Shown: positions 45,654-54,883, numbered from the stretch's first letter. The stretch is DNA of 64,000 bases from JBARKJ01 sp963698885 (GCA_963698885.1 CAVOSJ010000004.1:434001-498000), one strand, 5' to 3'. Numbers and translations: made by a program. Notes: generated by a model not told the origin, from the sequence alone.

Positions 45654-45941
45654 ATGAAAAAAAATTGCTGGGATGTGAAGAAATGCGCGAGATGCCTTAC
45701 CGCCGCGGGGGACGAGTCCTGCCCCGTATGCAAGGAAGAGCGGTTGAACGGCGTGCACGACGGGCTTAACGGGGGCAGGGCCTGCTGGACCATCTCCCAC
45801 ACGCAGTGCGGCGGTACCAAGCAGGGGAAGTTCGGCGACAAGTTCAAGAACTGCCAGGAATGCGATTTTTATAACATGGTAAGGGCCGAAGAAGGCGGGG
45901 CGTTTCAACTTTCCGCCTCCATCCTGCCTATGCTCAGGTAA
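45654..45941 (+). CDS. Two-CW domain small cysteine-rich protein
   Basis: 95 residues from ATG 45654 (GGAGAG seven bases before). Nine cysteines in the pattern CWDVKKCARC...ESCPVCKEER...GRACWTIS...QCGG...KNCQECDFYNMV, the two-CW family, found mainly in anaerobic Desulfobacterota and relatives. Function unknown; zinc or Fe-S binding is likely. Single gene with its own promoter and terminator, which suggests independent regulation. Confidence 0.8.
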   Translation: MKKNCWDVKKCARCLTAAGDESCPVCKEERLNGVHDGLNGGRACWTISHTQCGGTKQGKFGDKFKNCQECDFYNMVRAEEGGAFQLSASILPMLR

Positions 45942-45957
45942 TTATAAATAAAAAAGC

Positions 45958-45990
45958 AAAGGGCTGCGATTTCTCGCAGCCCTTTTTTTT
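45958..45990 (+). terminator. Terminator of the two-CW-domain gene (bidirectional with hcp)
   Basis: Stem AAAGGGCTGCGA / TCGCAGCCCTTT with a TTTC loop, then T-run. Similar in sequence to the terminator at 45408, hence perhaps a copy. Confidence 0.9.
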
Positions 45991-46011
45991 ATCCATGCGC
46001 TTCTTGCGTAT

Positions 46012-47613
46012 TTATGCCAGCATCGCCTTTAAGTCCGCCTCCGGGGTCGTGATGGGCATGATGTTGAACTTCTCCACCAGCACGTTCACGACGTTCGGGG
46101 AAAGGAACGCGGGAAGCGATGGCCCAATGCGGATATTCTTTATGCCCAAGTGCAGCAGGGTAAGGAGTATCGACACCGCCTTCTGCTCGTACCACGAAAG
46201 CACCATGGACAGCGGCAGGTCGTTGACCCCGACTCCGAACGCCTCCGAGAGCGCGACGGCTATCTTGATCGCGGAATAGGCGTCGTTGCACTGGCCGATG
46301 TCCAGTAACCTGGGGATGCCGCCTATGTCGCCAAACGGGAGCTTGTTGAAGCGGTACTTGCCGCACGCAAGCGTGAGTATTACGCTGTCCTTGGGCACGG
46401 CCTCGGCAAGCTCCGTGTAGTAGCTCCTGCCGGACTTTGCGCCGTCGCAGCCGCCGATTAAGAAGAAGTGTTTAATCTGCCCCGCCTTCACCGCGTCTAT
46501 CACCTTGCCCGCGACACTCATCACGGTATTCCTGCCGAAGCCGACCAGTATCGTCTTCTCCGGGGCGTCTTCGCTGAAGCCAGGCGCGTTAAGAGCCGCC
46601 TCTATGGCCTTAGAGAAATCGGCGTTAGTAACGTGCGTAACCCCAGGCATCGCGACAAGCCCGGTCGAAAATATCCGGCCCTGGTAGCTCTCCCTGGGCT
46701 TCTGGATGCAGTTCGTGGTCATGACTACCGCGCCCGGGAAGGCGTCGAACTCCTTGACCTGGTCCTGCCACGCGCCGCCGTAGTTGCCCACTAGGTGCGC
46801 GTATTTCTTAAGTTCCGGGTATCCGTGCGCAGGGAGCATCTCTCCGTGGGTATAGACGTTTATCCCCTTGCCTTCCGTCTGCTTCAGAAGCTCTTCCAGG
46901 TCTTTCAAGTCATGGCCGGAGACCACTATCGCCTTGCCTTTGACGTGCGTCACCCGGACCGCCGTGGGAGTCGGATGGCCGTACGTCCCGGTATTCGCGC
47001 CGTCAAGGAGTTCCATCACCCTCAGGTTCACCGCCCCGGCCTTCATGCACATATCGAAAAGCTCGGGGACCGTCTGGTCTTTTTCCGTAAGGTAGCTAAG
47101 GGCGTCGTGCATGAATTTGAAAACTTCCTTGTCCTGCTGGCCCAGGATATGCGCATGGTCCGCGTATGCGGCGATGCCCTTCAGGCCGTATGTCAAAAGC
47201 TCCTGGAGCGAGGATATGTCTTCGCCGTATTTTTCCTTACGGGCGATAATCGACCACTCAACCGGCTCACTTGCGCTCTCCGGCGTTTTGCCGGCTTCTT
47301 TGCAGGCGGCCTCGTACATCGCCTTCGCCTTCGCCTTGATGCCTTCGGCCTTTTTGAGCCATCCCTCAAGGCGGTTCGCGTCGAAATTCACGTTGGTGAG
47401 GGTGGAAAAAAGCGCTTCGGTCACGAACATGTCCGTCTCATTGTCGGCCTTGCCCATTGCCGCGGCGCGGGACGCGTACCACGAAATCCCTTTTATTGAA
47501 GCGATAAGCTCGTCTTGTAAAAATGAGACGCCCTCGTCCTTGCCGCATACTCCCTTGACCGTGCAGCCCGTCCCTTTCGCCGACTGTTCACACTGGTAGC
47601 AGAACATTCCCAT
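46012..47613 (-). CDS. hcp: Hybrid cluster protein / hydroxylamine reductase
   Basis: 533 residues. N-terminal C5-x2-C8-x8-C17-x5-C23 (MGMFCYQCEQSAKGTGC) has the spacing of class I Hcp, holding a 4Fe-4S cluster as in Desulfovibrio. Further conserved cluster ligands occur in HGEMLPAHGYPE, TTNCIQKP, GGCDGAKSGRSYY, LTLACGKYRFN and DIGQCNDAYSAIKIA. In vivo it scavenges nitric oxide (and hydroxylamine in vitro). The unlinked YgbA-like gene at 3983 is also nitrosative-stress related in E. coli. I see no clear HcpR or NsrR operator. AGGAG is placed 10 bases before the ATG. No Hcr reductase partner adjoins it. Confidence 0.95.
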   Translation of the reverse strand: MGMFCYQCEQSAKGTGCTVKGVCGKDEGVSFLQDELIASIKGISWYASRAAAMGKADNETDMFVTEALFSTLTNVNFDANRLEGWLKKAEGIKAKAKAMYEAACKEAGKTPESASEPVEWSIIARKEKYGEDISSLQELLTYGLKGIAAYADHAHILGQQDKEVFKFMHDALSYLTEKDQTVPELFDMCMKAGAVNLRVMELLDGANTGTYGHPTPTAVRVTHVKGKAIVVSGHDLKDLEELLKQTEGKGINVYTHGEMLPAHGYPELKKYAHLVGNYGGAWQDQVKEFDAFPGAVVMTTNCIQKPRESYQGRIFSTGLVAMPGVTHVTNADFSKAIEAALNAPGFSEDAPEKTILVGFGRNTVMSVAGKVIDAVKAGQIKHFFLIGGCDGAKSGRSYYTELAEAVPKDSVILTLACGKYRFNKLPFGDIGGIPRLLDIGQCNDAYSAIKIAVALSEAFGVGVNDLPLSMVLSWYEQKAVSILLTLLHLGIKNIRIGPSLPAFLSPNVVNVLVEKFNIMPITTPEADLKAMLA

Positions 47614-47811
47614 GATGTCATATCTCCTGTTAAGAGTTTACTTTCCAAACCTCGCCCTTTGATGGTACATAGCCTAACACACCACGCCCGGTTATTCCTT
47701 GGCTGGCGTCAACGAAAAACATGATAGATATCAGGAAAATAAGGGCGTCTTATTTGCCCGCTTTCATATTTTAAAATATACTGTCATCAAACATCTCAAA
47801 GGAGGCAAACC

Positions 47812-48639
47812 GTGAAAACCGTTAATACCATTTTTGCTGCTATCGCCATTGCCCTTATTTTTTCCCTGCCTGCATTAGCTATTGATAGGGTTCCGGCCCA
47901 AAAAAATGAAGCGGCGCAGGTGAAATTAGCGCCTGAAAAAGGCGGCGCTGTGAAAAGCGCGGACCTGCGGCTTATCTTAAACGGTTACACGGCATACGCC
48001 GAAGAGCATATTGCGGGAACGCTTCGCGGCCTTAAACTTCTGTCTTTCACGGAAGAGGTGAAGGGCGGCAAGTGGGCGGAAATGAAGGGCCTTCTGGCCA
48101 GGTTCGATAAAAGCGGGATAAACGCGGCCGCGGCATGGTTTGCGCGGCCCGACGGCTCCTACTATACCGCCGATGACGGCCTTGCGGCCCATACTCTCGC
48201 CGACAGGCCATATTTTCCCACGCTGATGGCGGGAAGAGACGTGGTGGGATATCTCGTGATCAGCAAGTCCACGGGCGCCAGGTCCTTTGTAATCGCGGTC
48301 CCTGTAAAAAATAACGGAAAAGTCGTCGGCGCGCTCGGCGTCTCGGTGTCTGCGGAGGATATGAGCAAAACAATCGGCGAAAAGCTGGGCCTGCCTGAAA
48401 ATATGCTTTTTTACGCCCTTGACACGAAAGGGCAGGTTTCGCTGCACCCGAACTCGGACCTTCTGCACGTCTTTCCATCGGACCTGGGAAGCCCTTCTCT
48501 CAACGACGCGATAAAAGAGATGCTGTCAAAACCGGAAGGGGAGGTGAGTTACGAGTTTCGCGGCAAGAAAGATGTCGTATTCAAGAAGTCCCGGCTTACA
48601 GGCTGGACTTACGCCATAGGTGTCGTTACGGGGAAATAA
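47812..48639 (+). CDS. Periplasmic dCache-type sensor protein without output domain
   Basis: 275 residues. Signal peptide KTVNTIFAAIAIALIFSLPALA, then a helix and a Cache fold with WFARPDGSYYTADDGLAAHTLADRPYFPTLMAGRDVVG...TGARSFVIAVPVKNNGKVVGALGVSVS, the ligand-binding signature of dCache domains, ending WTYAIGVVTGK. No kinase, cyclase or methyl-accepting part is attached, so it is a secreted binding protein that may present a small molecule (amino acid, acetate or similar) to another protein. AAAGGAGG lies 7 bases before the GTGAAAACC region; the ORF starts at ATG 47815 in frame or GTG 47812. Confidence 0.75.
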   Translation: MKTVNTIFAAIAIALIFSLPALAIDRVPAQKNEAAQVKLAPEKGGAVKSADLRLILNGYTAYAEEHIAGTLRGLKLLSFTEEVKGGKWAEMKGLLARFDKSGINAAAAWFARPDGSYYTADDGLAAHTLADRPYFPTLMAGRDVVGYLVISKSTGARSFVIAVPVKNNGKVVGALGVSVSAEDMSKTIGEKLGLPENMLFYALDTKGQVSLHPNSDLLHVFPSDLGSPSLNDAIKEMLSKPEGEVSYEFRGKKDVVFKKSRLTGWTYAIGVVTGK

Positions 48640-48697
48640 CCCGGCCCCCTGACCCTGGCCACCCCCTGTCCGTAACCCGGTCCGCCGGGGGTGGGCG

Positions 48698-49240
48698 TCA
48701 TTCTTTTTTGGCCCCTATAAACCAGTCCTTCTTATCCGCGAAGAGGACGTTGAACGTCGTAAGCGAGCCGTAACAGCGCGTGATGTACTGCTGCATGTCG
48801 ATTTTTTCCGCGTCCGTCAGGGATGCGGAGGAGTTGATATTCTGCTCCAGGACCCGGAGCTGGTTCCGCACCATCACGACTTTATGGAAAAATGTCTCGA
48901 CGGGTACGGATTTCTCCTGCATGCCCGGCTTCCCCGGCTTTAAGAGCATCTCGCCTCCCGCCCACTTCTCGCCGATGGGAGTCACGCCGACCAAACCCTC
49001 CTCCAGGAGTACCTGCCGTATCGCCTCTTTCAGCTCGTCCTTGTCCATCTCGTCCTCCCCTTCGGGTTCCGCAGGCGGCGCGTCGCCGAGCTCTTCGTCC
49101 GCCTGGTCCCCGGTAAAGAATTTCGGCCCGGCCTTGATGAAGTTGACTATTATCTTTCCCTGCGAGTCGTCTATATTCACGACCCTGCCGGTCCCGAAGG
49201 AGTTGTGATATACCACCTGGCCTACGTGAAAATTTTCCAT
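48698..49240 (-). CDS. CarD/DUF3553-like N-terminal domain protein, function unknown
   Basis: 180 residues from ATG 49240. The first 45 residues (FHVGQVVYHNSFGTGRVVNIDDSQGKIIVNF) have the SH3-like beta barrel pattern seen in CarD/DUF3553 proteins that touch RNA polymerase or nucleic acid. The rest is acidic then helical (EGEDEMDKDELKEAIRQVLLEEGL, MVRNQLRVLEQNINSSASLTDAEKIDMQQYITRCYGSLTTF). An in-frame extension of about 60 residues upstream has no family support and lies across the divergent gene's leader, so I reject it. A transcription-related role is possible but unproven. Confidence 0.65.
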   Translation of the reverse strand: MENFHVGQVVYHNSFGTGRVVNIDDSQGKIIVNFIKAGPKFFTGDQADEELGDAPPAEPEGEDEMDKDELKEAIRQVLLEEGLVGVTPIGEKWAGGEMLLKPGKPGMQEKSVPVETFFHKVVMVRNQLRVLEQNINSSASLTDAEKIDMQQYITRCYGSLTTFNVLFADKKDWFIGAKKE

Positions 49241-49361
49241 TAAAATTGTATAACACGCGCAAAGGCTGAAAGCAATATAGTTTTTCGGCGTGTTGACCGC
49301 TTTGACATCTCGCCCGTGTGCTTTTAAACTTATGGAATACTTATTTAATGGGAGGCGATGT

Positions 49362-50306
49362 ATGGCGATACAACATGAAAACCAGCCGGAAGCATGGCCT
49401 GAACTCCCGCTTGGGGCCTGGAAGGACACTTACGCCACCCTGCACATGTGGACGCAGATTATCGGCAAAATCAGGATGACGCTATCCCCGCCCGTGAACC
49501 ACTGGTGGCACGTCCCCCTGTACTTGACTTCGCGGGGGCTTACCACCTCCCCGATCCCGTACGGGACGGAAACGTTCGAGATTAATCTCGATTTCATCGG
49601 GCACCGGATATACATATCCACCAGTTCCGGGGAGATCAAAAACCTTCCGCTGTCCGCAATGTCCGTCGCCAATTTCTACGCGCAGATGATGGACACGCTC
49701 GCGGAGCTAAACATAAAGCCAAAAATCTGGCCGGTGCCGGTCGAGGTGGCGGACAGGACCCGTCTTGACATGGACCATACGCACGCCGCTTACGACCCGA
49801 AATATGCGAATGCGTTCTGGCGTGTATTGGCGCAGTCGGACAGGGTATTTAAAAAATTCCGCTCGGGCTTCATCGGCAAGTGCAGCCCCGTGCATTTCTT
49901 CTGGGGCGCACCGGATTTAGCCGTCACGCGCTTCTCCGGACGCCGTGCGCCTGAGCACGGGCCCGTGCCGAACGTCGGGCATTTCGTCGCCATCGAGGCA
50001 TACACGCACGAGTGCAGCAGCTGCGGCTTCTGGCCCGGAGGCGGGCCCGTCGAGGAAGCCGTCTATTACGCTTACGCCTACCCCGAACCGGCGGATTTCA
50101 AGGACTATAAGGTCAGCCCCGCCGCGGCGTATTACCACAAGGATTTCATGGAGTTTATGCTGCCGTACGAGGCCGTCCGAAAGGCCCAGGACCCGGACGC
50201 GGAACTGCTCGCCTTCATGCAGAGCACATACGAAGCGGCGGCGGTAACTGGAAACTGGGACAGGAGTGAGCTGGAACGAAATGCTGAATGGCCCAAGGCG
50301 GCGTAA
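49362..50306 (+). CDS. DUF5996 family protein
   Basis: 314 residues from ATG 49362 with GGGAGGCGATGT before it. Opens AWPELPLGAWKDTYATLHMWTQIIGKIRM, with NHWWHVPLYLTSRGLTTSPIPYG typical of DUF5996. The family is widespread in bacteria, of unknown function, and usually a stand-alone cytoplasmic protein. Conserved Trp/His residues (NHWWHVP, CSSCGFWPGGG) suggest a binding pocket. No signal peptide. A dispersed double-hairpin repeat starts 4 bases after its stop. Confidence 0.85.
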   Translation: MAIQHENQPEAWPELPLGAWKDTYATLHMWTQIIGKIRMTLSPPVNHWWHVPLYLTSRGLTTSPIPYGTETFEINLDFIGHRIYISTSSGEIKNLPLSAMSVANFYAQMMDTLAELNIKPKIWPVPVEVADRTRLDMDHTHAAYDPKYANAFWRVLAQSDRVFKKFRSGFIGKCSPVHFFWGAPDLAVTRFSGRRAPEHGPVPNVGHFVAIEAYTHECSSCGFWPGGGPVEEAVYYAYAYPEPADFKDYKVSPAAAYYHKDFMEFMLPYEAVRKAQDPDAELLAFMQSTYEAAAVTGNWDRSELERNAEWPKAA

Positions 50307-50309
50307 ACC

Positions 50310-50404
50310 GTTACTTTCTTTTCAGGTGAAAAGAAAGTAACCAAAGAAAAGCCGGACAGTTTAGCTTTCTTTTGGTTACTTTTCTTTCTCGAAAGAAAAG
50401 TAAC
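50310..50404. repeat. Dispersed double-hairpin repeat, copy 6
   Basis: Two hairpins of the GTTACTTTTC type: 50310-50341 (arms GTTACTTTCTTTT / AAAAGAAAGTAAC) and 50375-50404 (arms GTTACTTTTCTTTC / GAAAGAAAAGTAAC), with CAAAGAAAAGCCGGAC between them. It fills the gap between the DUF5996 and UBP-finger genes. Confidence 0.85.
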
Positions 50405-50428
50405 AAATAATAAAGGAAGGAGAAGAAG

Positions 50429-50713
50429 ATGTCAAAAACATGCGAACATTTAAACCAAATAAAGGAAGTAACCCCGGGCTCGGACGGGTGCGAAGAGTGT
50501 CTGAAGCTAGGGGACACCTGGGTGCACCTCCGCCTGTGCATGACCTGCGGACACGTGGGCTGCTGCGACAGCTCCAAAAATAAACATGCCACCAAGCATT
50601 TCCATAGCACCCATCACCCGATAATAAAGTCTTTCGAGCCTGGAGAAGAATGGGGCTGGTGCTATGTTGACGAGATAATGTTCGAATCGCTGAAAACCAA
50701 GAAATCGGCGTAG
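50429..50713 (+). CDS. UBP-type zinc finger protein
   Basis: 94 residues. Cys/His pattern CEHLNQIKEVTPGSDGCEECLKLGDTWVHLRLCMTCGHVGCCDSSKNKHATKHFHSTHHPII is the ZnF-UBP fold, which in eukaryotes binds free ubiquitin C-termini. Bacterial stand-alone versions exist with unknown partners. GGAAGGAGAAG precedes the ATG. It is followed after 20 bases by the DNA glycosylase gene; the two are likely co-transcribed. Confidence 0.88.
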   Translation: MSKTCEHLNQIKEVTPGSDGCEECLKLGDTWVHLRLCMTCGHVGCCDSSKNKHATKHFHSTHHPIIKSFEPGEEWGWCYVDEIMFESLKTKKSA

Positions 50714-50733
50714 GCTACATAGCGGCGCGCGCA

Positions 50734-51360
50734 GTGGGTGGGGCCCATGGGGTAACAAAGCAGGACATACGCCGCCTTAGCCGGGCAGAGCTGCCCTTGG
50801 ACACTGTCGAACTGGCGCGTTACCTGATTGGCAAGACGCTGGTCCACAGCCTCCCGGAAGGCGTCAAGATGAGCGGACGAATCGTGGAGACGGAGGGGTA
50901 TCCTCCAGGCGACGCAAGCGGGCATGCCTTTCATGGGCTTACGCCCGGCAACCGCACGCTGTTCCTGGGACACGGATACGCTTATGTTTATTTCATTTAT
51001 GGTTCGTCCTATATGTTAAACGTGTCGAGCGAATTGCCCGGAGTCGGAGCTGGGGTCCTCTTGCGCGCGCTCGAACCGCTATCCGGGATCGAGTTGATGG
51101 GAAGTAACCGCGGTACTAAGCGTTTGCTCCAACTCACCCGGGGCCCTGGCAGGCTTACCTCCGCGATGCTCATAGACAAGCGATACGACGGCACGGACTT
51201 TTGCGCGGACGGGCCACTCTGGTTGGGAACGGCCGTACGGAAAACCGGCCCGGTCGGTACTAGCGTCCGCATCGGTATTACGCGGGAAACGGGCCTTATG
51301 CTGCGCTTTTATGAACGGGACAACCCCTTCGTTAGCGGCCCGAAGCGCTTGCGCGCATAA
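50734..51360 (+). CDS. DNA-3-methyladenine glycosylase (AAG/MPG family)
   Basis: 208 residues. Removes alkylated and deaminated purines by flipping them out of DNA. GRIVETEGYPPGDASGHAFHGLTPGNRTLFLGHGYAYVYFIYGSSYMLNV contains the catalytic Glu (ETE-Y) and the intercalating region; LTRGPGRLTSAMLIDKRYDGTDF is the second block (normally L..GPGKLc.Al.I). The start is GTG 50734; no in-frame ATG is nearer to the conserved LPLDTVELARYLIGKTLV region. Confidence 0.9.
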   Translation: MGGAHGVTKQDIRRLSRAELPLDTVELARYLIGKTLVHSLPEGVKMSGRIVETEGYPPGDASGHAFHGLTPGNRTLFLGHGYAYVYFIYGSSYMLNVSSELPGVGAGVLLRALEPLSGIELMGSNRGTKRLLQLTRGPGRLTSAMLIDKRYDGTDFCADGPLWLGTAVRKTGPVGTSVRIGITRETGLMLRFYERDNPFVSGPKRLRA

Positions 51361-51386
51361 ATTCAGGCGGGAAGCCACGGAATATA

Positions 51387-54300
51387 ATGACGGATAAACC
51401 AAACGAAAAAAGGGGGTTGTGCGGGATATGCTCCGCCGGGTGCGGCGTAGTCGTCGGCTACGACAGTGAAGGCCGTATGGCTTCCGTGCGGGCGGATGAC
51501 GAATCTCCCTTCGGGATGATATGCAGGGTCGGGGAGCGTTCGCCCGATATCGTCTATTCGAAGGACAGGATACCGTACCCGATGCGAAGGAAGGGTAAGA
51601 AGGGGTCTTTCGAATTTGAAAGGATATCCTGGGACGAGGCATTTGATGAGATCGCCGGCAAACTTCTTGCTATAAAAAGAGTGTCCGGGCCGGAGGCCGC
51701 GGCGGTATATACCGGGAGCGGGAGTTTTGAGCGCGCCCTGTGCGACGTCTATCAGCCCGCCGGCGTCCGCGTGTCCTCCGCCTCAAGCGTCCTGTTCCCT
51801 TACGGCTCGCCGAACACGCTGGGGGTAGGCGCGCTCTGCTACGTGGCGTTCGCGATGATCGCCCCCCACGTCACGATGGGGACGTTTTATATCGACATGT
51901 TCTCGGATATCGAGAACGCGAAACTCATAGTCATATGGGGAAAGAACCCCGCCGCCCATTGCCCCCCGGACGACTTCCTGCGCATTCAGGCGGCGCACCG
52001 GCGCGGCGCGAAGGTCATCGTCATAGACCCCAGGAAAACGGCGCTGGCAAGGCTGCCCGGCGCAAGGTGGATACCAATCCGCCCGGGCACGGACGGGGCC
52101 CTGGCACTGGGGCTTTGCAATATCCTGATAGAGGAAGAGCTCTTTGATGAGAAATTCGCGAGGGACTGGACAATCGGCTTCGACGAGTTCAGCGCATACG
52201 TACAGCACTTCAGGCCGGAATACGTGGAGGCTGTCACGGGCGTCCCGGCCGATGTTATAAGCTCGCTCGCCCGGGAGATTGCGGGTGCGGACGGCGCGGC
52301 CCCGGTAATGTACAGCGGACTCGAGTACAACGGAAACGGGGTGCAGACCGTACGGGCGGTGCATACGCTGTGGGCGCTTGCGGGGCAGCTGGACGTGCCG
52401 GGCGGGCAGTGCTTCAAGATGCGGCAGAGCGCGTTCCCCATAAACAAGGGCGGCCTGATAGCCAACCCGGACGTGGGGCGGGCGGCGGGACATAATGACT
52501 TTCCTTTATATACGAAGTACCGGGGGGAGTTCCATGCCATAGCCCTCCCGAGGGCGGTGCTGGAAGGCGACCCGTACAAAATACGCGCCCTGATAAGCCT
52601 CGGCGCGTCCATCATCACCTCCTGGCCGGACTCCGGCATCTGGAGAGAGACACTGAACGCCCTGGACTTCATGGTATGCATAGACAGGCAATGGACGGCG
52701 GACATGGCCTATGCCGATATCGTGCTCCCGGCGGCGACTTATTATGAGACCGGCTCGTACATGATTTACGACTCGGCCTTCAAAATCCGGGAGCGCCTGA
52801 TAGAACCAGTCGGCGAGGCCAGGGGCGATTTTTTCATCATGGCGGAGCTGGCGGACCGGCTGGGATACGGGCATCTCTACCCGCAGGACGAAGAAGAACT
52901 GCTAACTTACGCACTTAAAGGCTCCGGCTTTACGCCGGACGAAGTGCGTAAATCAGGCGGCATGGCGCGGATGCCCCAGGCCATGATGCAGTACCGGAAA
53001 TGGGAAAAGGGTTCCTTAAGGCAAGACGGCGGGCCGGGGTTTGATACCCCTTCCGGCAAGTTCGAGATAGCCTCGTCCATACTGGAAGAATACGGCTACG
53101 ACCCCCTGCCGCGATACGCAGAGCCTAGGGAAAGCCCTCTCTCCACTCCGGACTATGCCAAAAATTTCCCGCTGATATTCAATTCCGGGGCGCGCCATAA
53201 CCTGGACCTGCACGCCCTTCACCAGAGCGTACCCGCACTGGCGAAAGGGTATCCGGCCCCGACGGTTTTGCTGAATAAAATCGACGCGGAGAAGCGCGGG
53301 ATAGCGAACGGGGACAAGGTGCGGATAAAGACGCGGCGGGGGAAAATTGAGATGTACGCCTCCGTTACGGAGGATATCGTCCCCGGCGCGGTGGAGGCAA
53401 GCGGGATGGGCGGGGGTTTTTTGGGCTCCCAGGACTGGCAACGGGCGGGTGTGAATGAACTCACGGACTTGAACAACTTCGACCCCATCTCCGGTTTCCC
53501 CGCTTACAAGGCGCTGCTGTGCGAGGTTGAAAAAGCCGGGGCCGCGGAAAATGTTTCCATTATGAGCGCGGGTGAGTATGCATTAGATGAAAAAACGGGC
53601 GATACAGCGCCCGCCGAGCGGATATATTTAGACCACAACGCCTCCACGCCGCTCCAGCCGGAAGTGCAAAAGGCTATGGATGAATGCGCGGGATTCTTCG
53701 CCAACCCGTCCAGCATCCACTCGGCTGGCAAGGCGGCGCACGCTTTAATCGATACGTCTCGTAAAAATTTATCTCTTCTCCTTAACTGCACGCCGCGCCG
53801 CCTGATGTTCACGAGCGGCGCCTCCGAGGGAAACAACCATGTAATCAAGTCCGTGGCGCTGGCCAGCGGAAGCTCCAGGAACCACGTCATAACCAGTTCC
53901 ATCGAACACCCGAGCGTACTCGGCGCCTGCAAATGGCTGCGGGGACAGGGCTTCGATGTCACCTTCCTCCCAGTGGATAAGTACGGGCTCATCGACCCTG
54001 ACTCCTTAAAAAAAGCCATAACCGGCAAGACCTGCCTGGTCAGCATAATGGCCGCCAACAACGAGACCGGCTCCATCCAGCCGGTTGCCGAACTTGCCCG
54101 CATCGCAAGGGAGATGGGCGCGCTTTTCCATACGGACGCGGTGCAGGCGGCGGGCAAAATACCGGTGGACGTGCAGGCGTGGGGTGTGGATTTCCTGACG
54201 GTTTCCGGCCACAAATTCCATGGGCCGAAGGGGACGGGCGCGGTCTATATCCGGAAGGGTATGGAACTGGAACCGCTCATCCACGGGGGGAAGCAGGAGT

Positions 54301-54770
54301 GGGGCCTGCGCGGCGGGACGGAGAATACCCCTGGAATCGTCGGGATGGGCAGGGCGGCCAGTTTAGCCGTAAACGGCCTTCAGCAGATGGAAAATGTACG
54401 GGTCTTGAGGGACAGACTTTTTAAGGGTATTTCGAGAATAGTACCGGGGGCCCGGCTGAACGGTCATCCGGAAGCGCGGCTCCCGAACACCTTGAACGTC
54501 ACCCTCCCGGGACTGCGCGGGGAGTCGATGGTCCTGGCGCTCGACTCAAAGGGGGTCTGTTTCGCGTCCGGTTCCGCCTGCAAGTCCGGCTCGCCGGAGC
54601 CTTCATACGCCCTTACGGCCATGGGCCTGTCCGATGAAGAGGCGCACTGCTCGCTTCGGTTCTCGCTTGGGCTATCCAACACAAAGGAGCAGGTGGACCT
54701 GGTCATAGGCCTTCTGGAAGAGGTGATAAAAGGCTCCGGAAGCTCCGTGCGCTTCGTTTCCTGCCGGTAA
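51387..54770 (+). CDS. Molybdopterin oxidoreductase fused to cysteine desulfurase
   Basis: 1127 residues in one unbroken frame. Residues 1-60: 4Fe-4S site C12-x2-C15-x3-C19-x26-C46. Residues about 60-730: Mo-bisPGD enzyme of the DMSO reductase/formate dehydrogenase superfamily (YTGSGSFERALC, VIWGKNPAAHCPPDDFLRI, KVIVIDPRKTALA, WALAGQLDVPGGQ, and the C-terminal NGDKVRIKTRRGKIEMYA domain). Cys151 (NTLGVGALCYVAF) occupies the Mo-ligand position. Residues about 747-1127: a complete NifS/IscS-type enzyme, with TNAANNETGSIQPVAELA-like active-site blocks (MAANNETGSIQPVAELA), PLP lysine K943 (TVSGHKFHGPKGTG) and catalytic Cys1065 (ASGSACKSGSPEPS). Inferred role: the desulfurase delivers sulfur to the Mo site or Fe-S cluster in cis. 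Substrate unknown. Confidence 0.9.
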   Translation: MTDKPNEKRGLCGICSAGCGVVVGYDSEGRMASVRADDESPFGMICRVGERSPDIVYSKDRIPYPMRRKGKKGSFEFERISWDEAFDEIAGKLLAIKRVSGPEAAAVYTGSGSFERALCDVYQPAGVRVSSASSVLFPYGSPNTLGVGALCYVAFAMIAPHVTMGTFYIDMFSDIENAKLIVIWGKNPAAHCPPDDFLRIQAAHRRGAKVIVIDPRKTALARLPGARWIPIRPGTDGALALGLCNILIEEELFDEKFARDWTIGFDEFSAYVQHFRPEYVEAVTGVPADVISSLAREIAGADGAAPVMYSGLEYNGNGVQTVRAVHTLWALAGQLDVPGGQCFKMRQSAFPINKGGLIANPDVGRAAGHNDFPLYTKYRGEFHAIALPRAVLEGDPYKIRALISLGASIITSWPDSGIWRETLNALDFMVCIDRQWTADMAYADIVLPAATYYETGSYMIYDSAFKIRERLIEPVGEARGDFFIMAELADRLGYGHLYPQDEEELLTYALKGSGFTPDEVRKSGGMARMPQAMMQYRKWEKGSLRQDGGPGFDTPSGKFEIASSILEEYGYDPLPRYAEPRESPLSTPDYAKNFPLIFNSGARHNLDLHALHQSVPALAKGYPAPTVLLNKIDAEKRGIANGDKVRIKTRRGKIEMYASVTEDIVPGAVEASGMGGGFLGSQDWQRAGVNELTDLNNFDPISGFPAYKALLCEVEKAGAAENVSIMSAGEYALDEKTGDTAPAERIYLDHNASTPLQPEVQKAMDECAGFFANPSSIHSAGKAAHALIDTSRKNLSLLLNCTPRRLMFTSGASEGNNHVIKSVALASGSSRNHVITSSIEHPSVLGACKWLRGQGFDVTFLPVDKYGLIDPDSLKKAITGKTCLVSIMAANNETGSIQPVAELARIAREMGALFHTDAVQAAGKIPVDVQAWGVDFLTVSGHKFHGPKGTGAVYIRKGMELEPLIHGGKQEWGLRGGTENTPGIVGMGRAASLAVNGLQQMENVRVLRDRLFKGISRIVPGARLNGHPEARLPNTLNVTLPGLRGESMVLALDSKGVCFASGSACKSGSPEPSYALTAMGLSDEEAHCSLRFSLGLSNTKEQVDLVIGLLEEVIKGSGSSVRFVSCR

Positions 54771-54778
54771 AAATTGTG

Positions 54779-54883
54779 GGGAGGGAGTATTCTCGGAGAA
54801 AAATTATCGTTGAACGTAAAATAGAAATATTGCCATGAAGCGTAATTGTGAATAATAATTTTTCGGAAAGAATGCTCCCTCCC
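54779..54883. repeat. ~105-bp long-hairpin element, copy C
   Basis: Arms GGGAGGGAGTATTCT and AGAATGCTCCCTCCC, nearly identical to the reverse complement of copy B (41610-41715). Sits between the Mo/desulfurase fusion gene and the EgtD-like gene, starting 8 bases after the stop. Confidence 0.92.

Noticed and set aside
47614..47811. HcpR, NsrR or FNR operator upstream of hcp
   Set aside because: I looked for TTGAC-type and AAGATG/TTGAT-type inverted repeats and found none convincing.
48698..49429. Upstream start adding 63 residues to the CarD-like gene
   Set aside because: The extension has no matching fold, contains random-looking residues and covers the divergent gene's leader.
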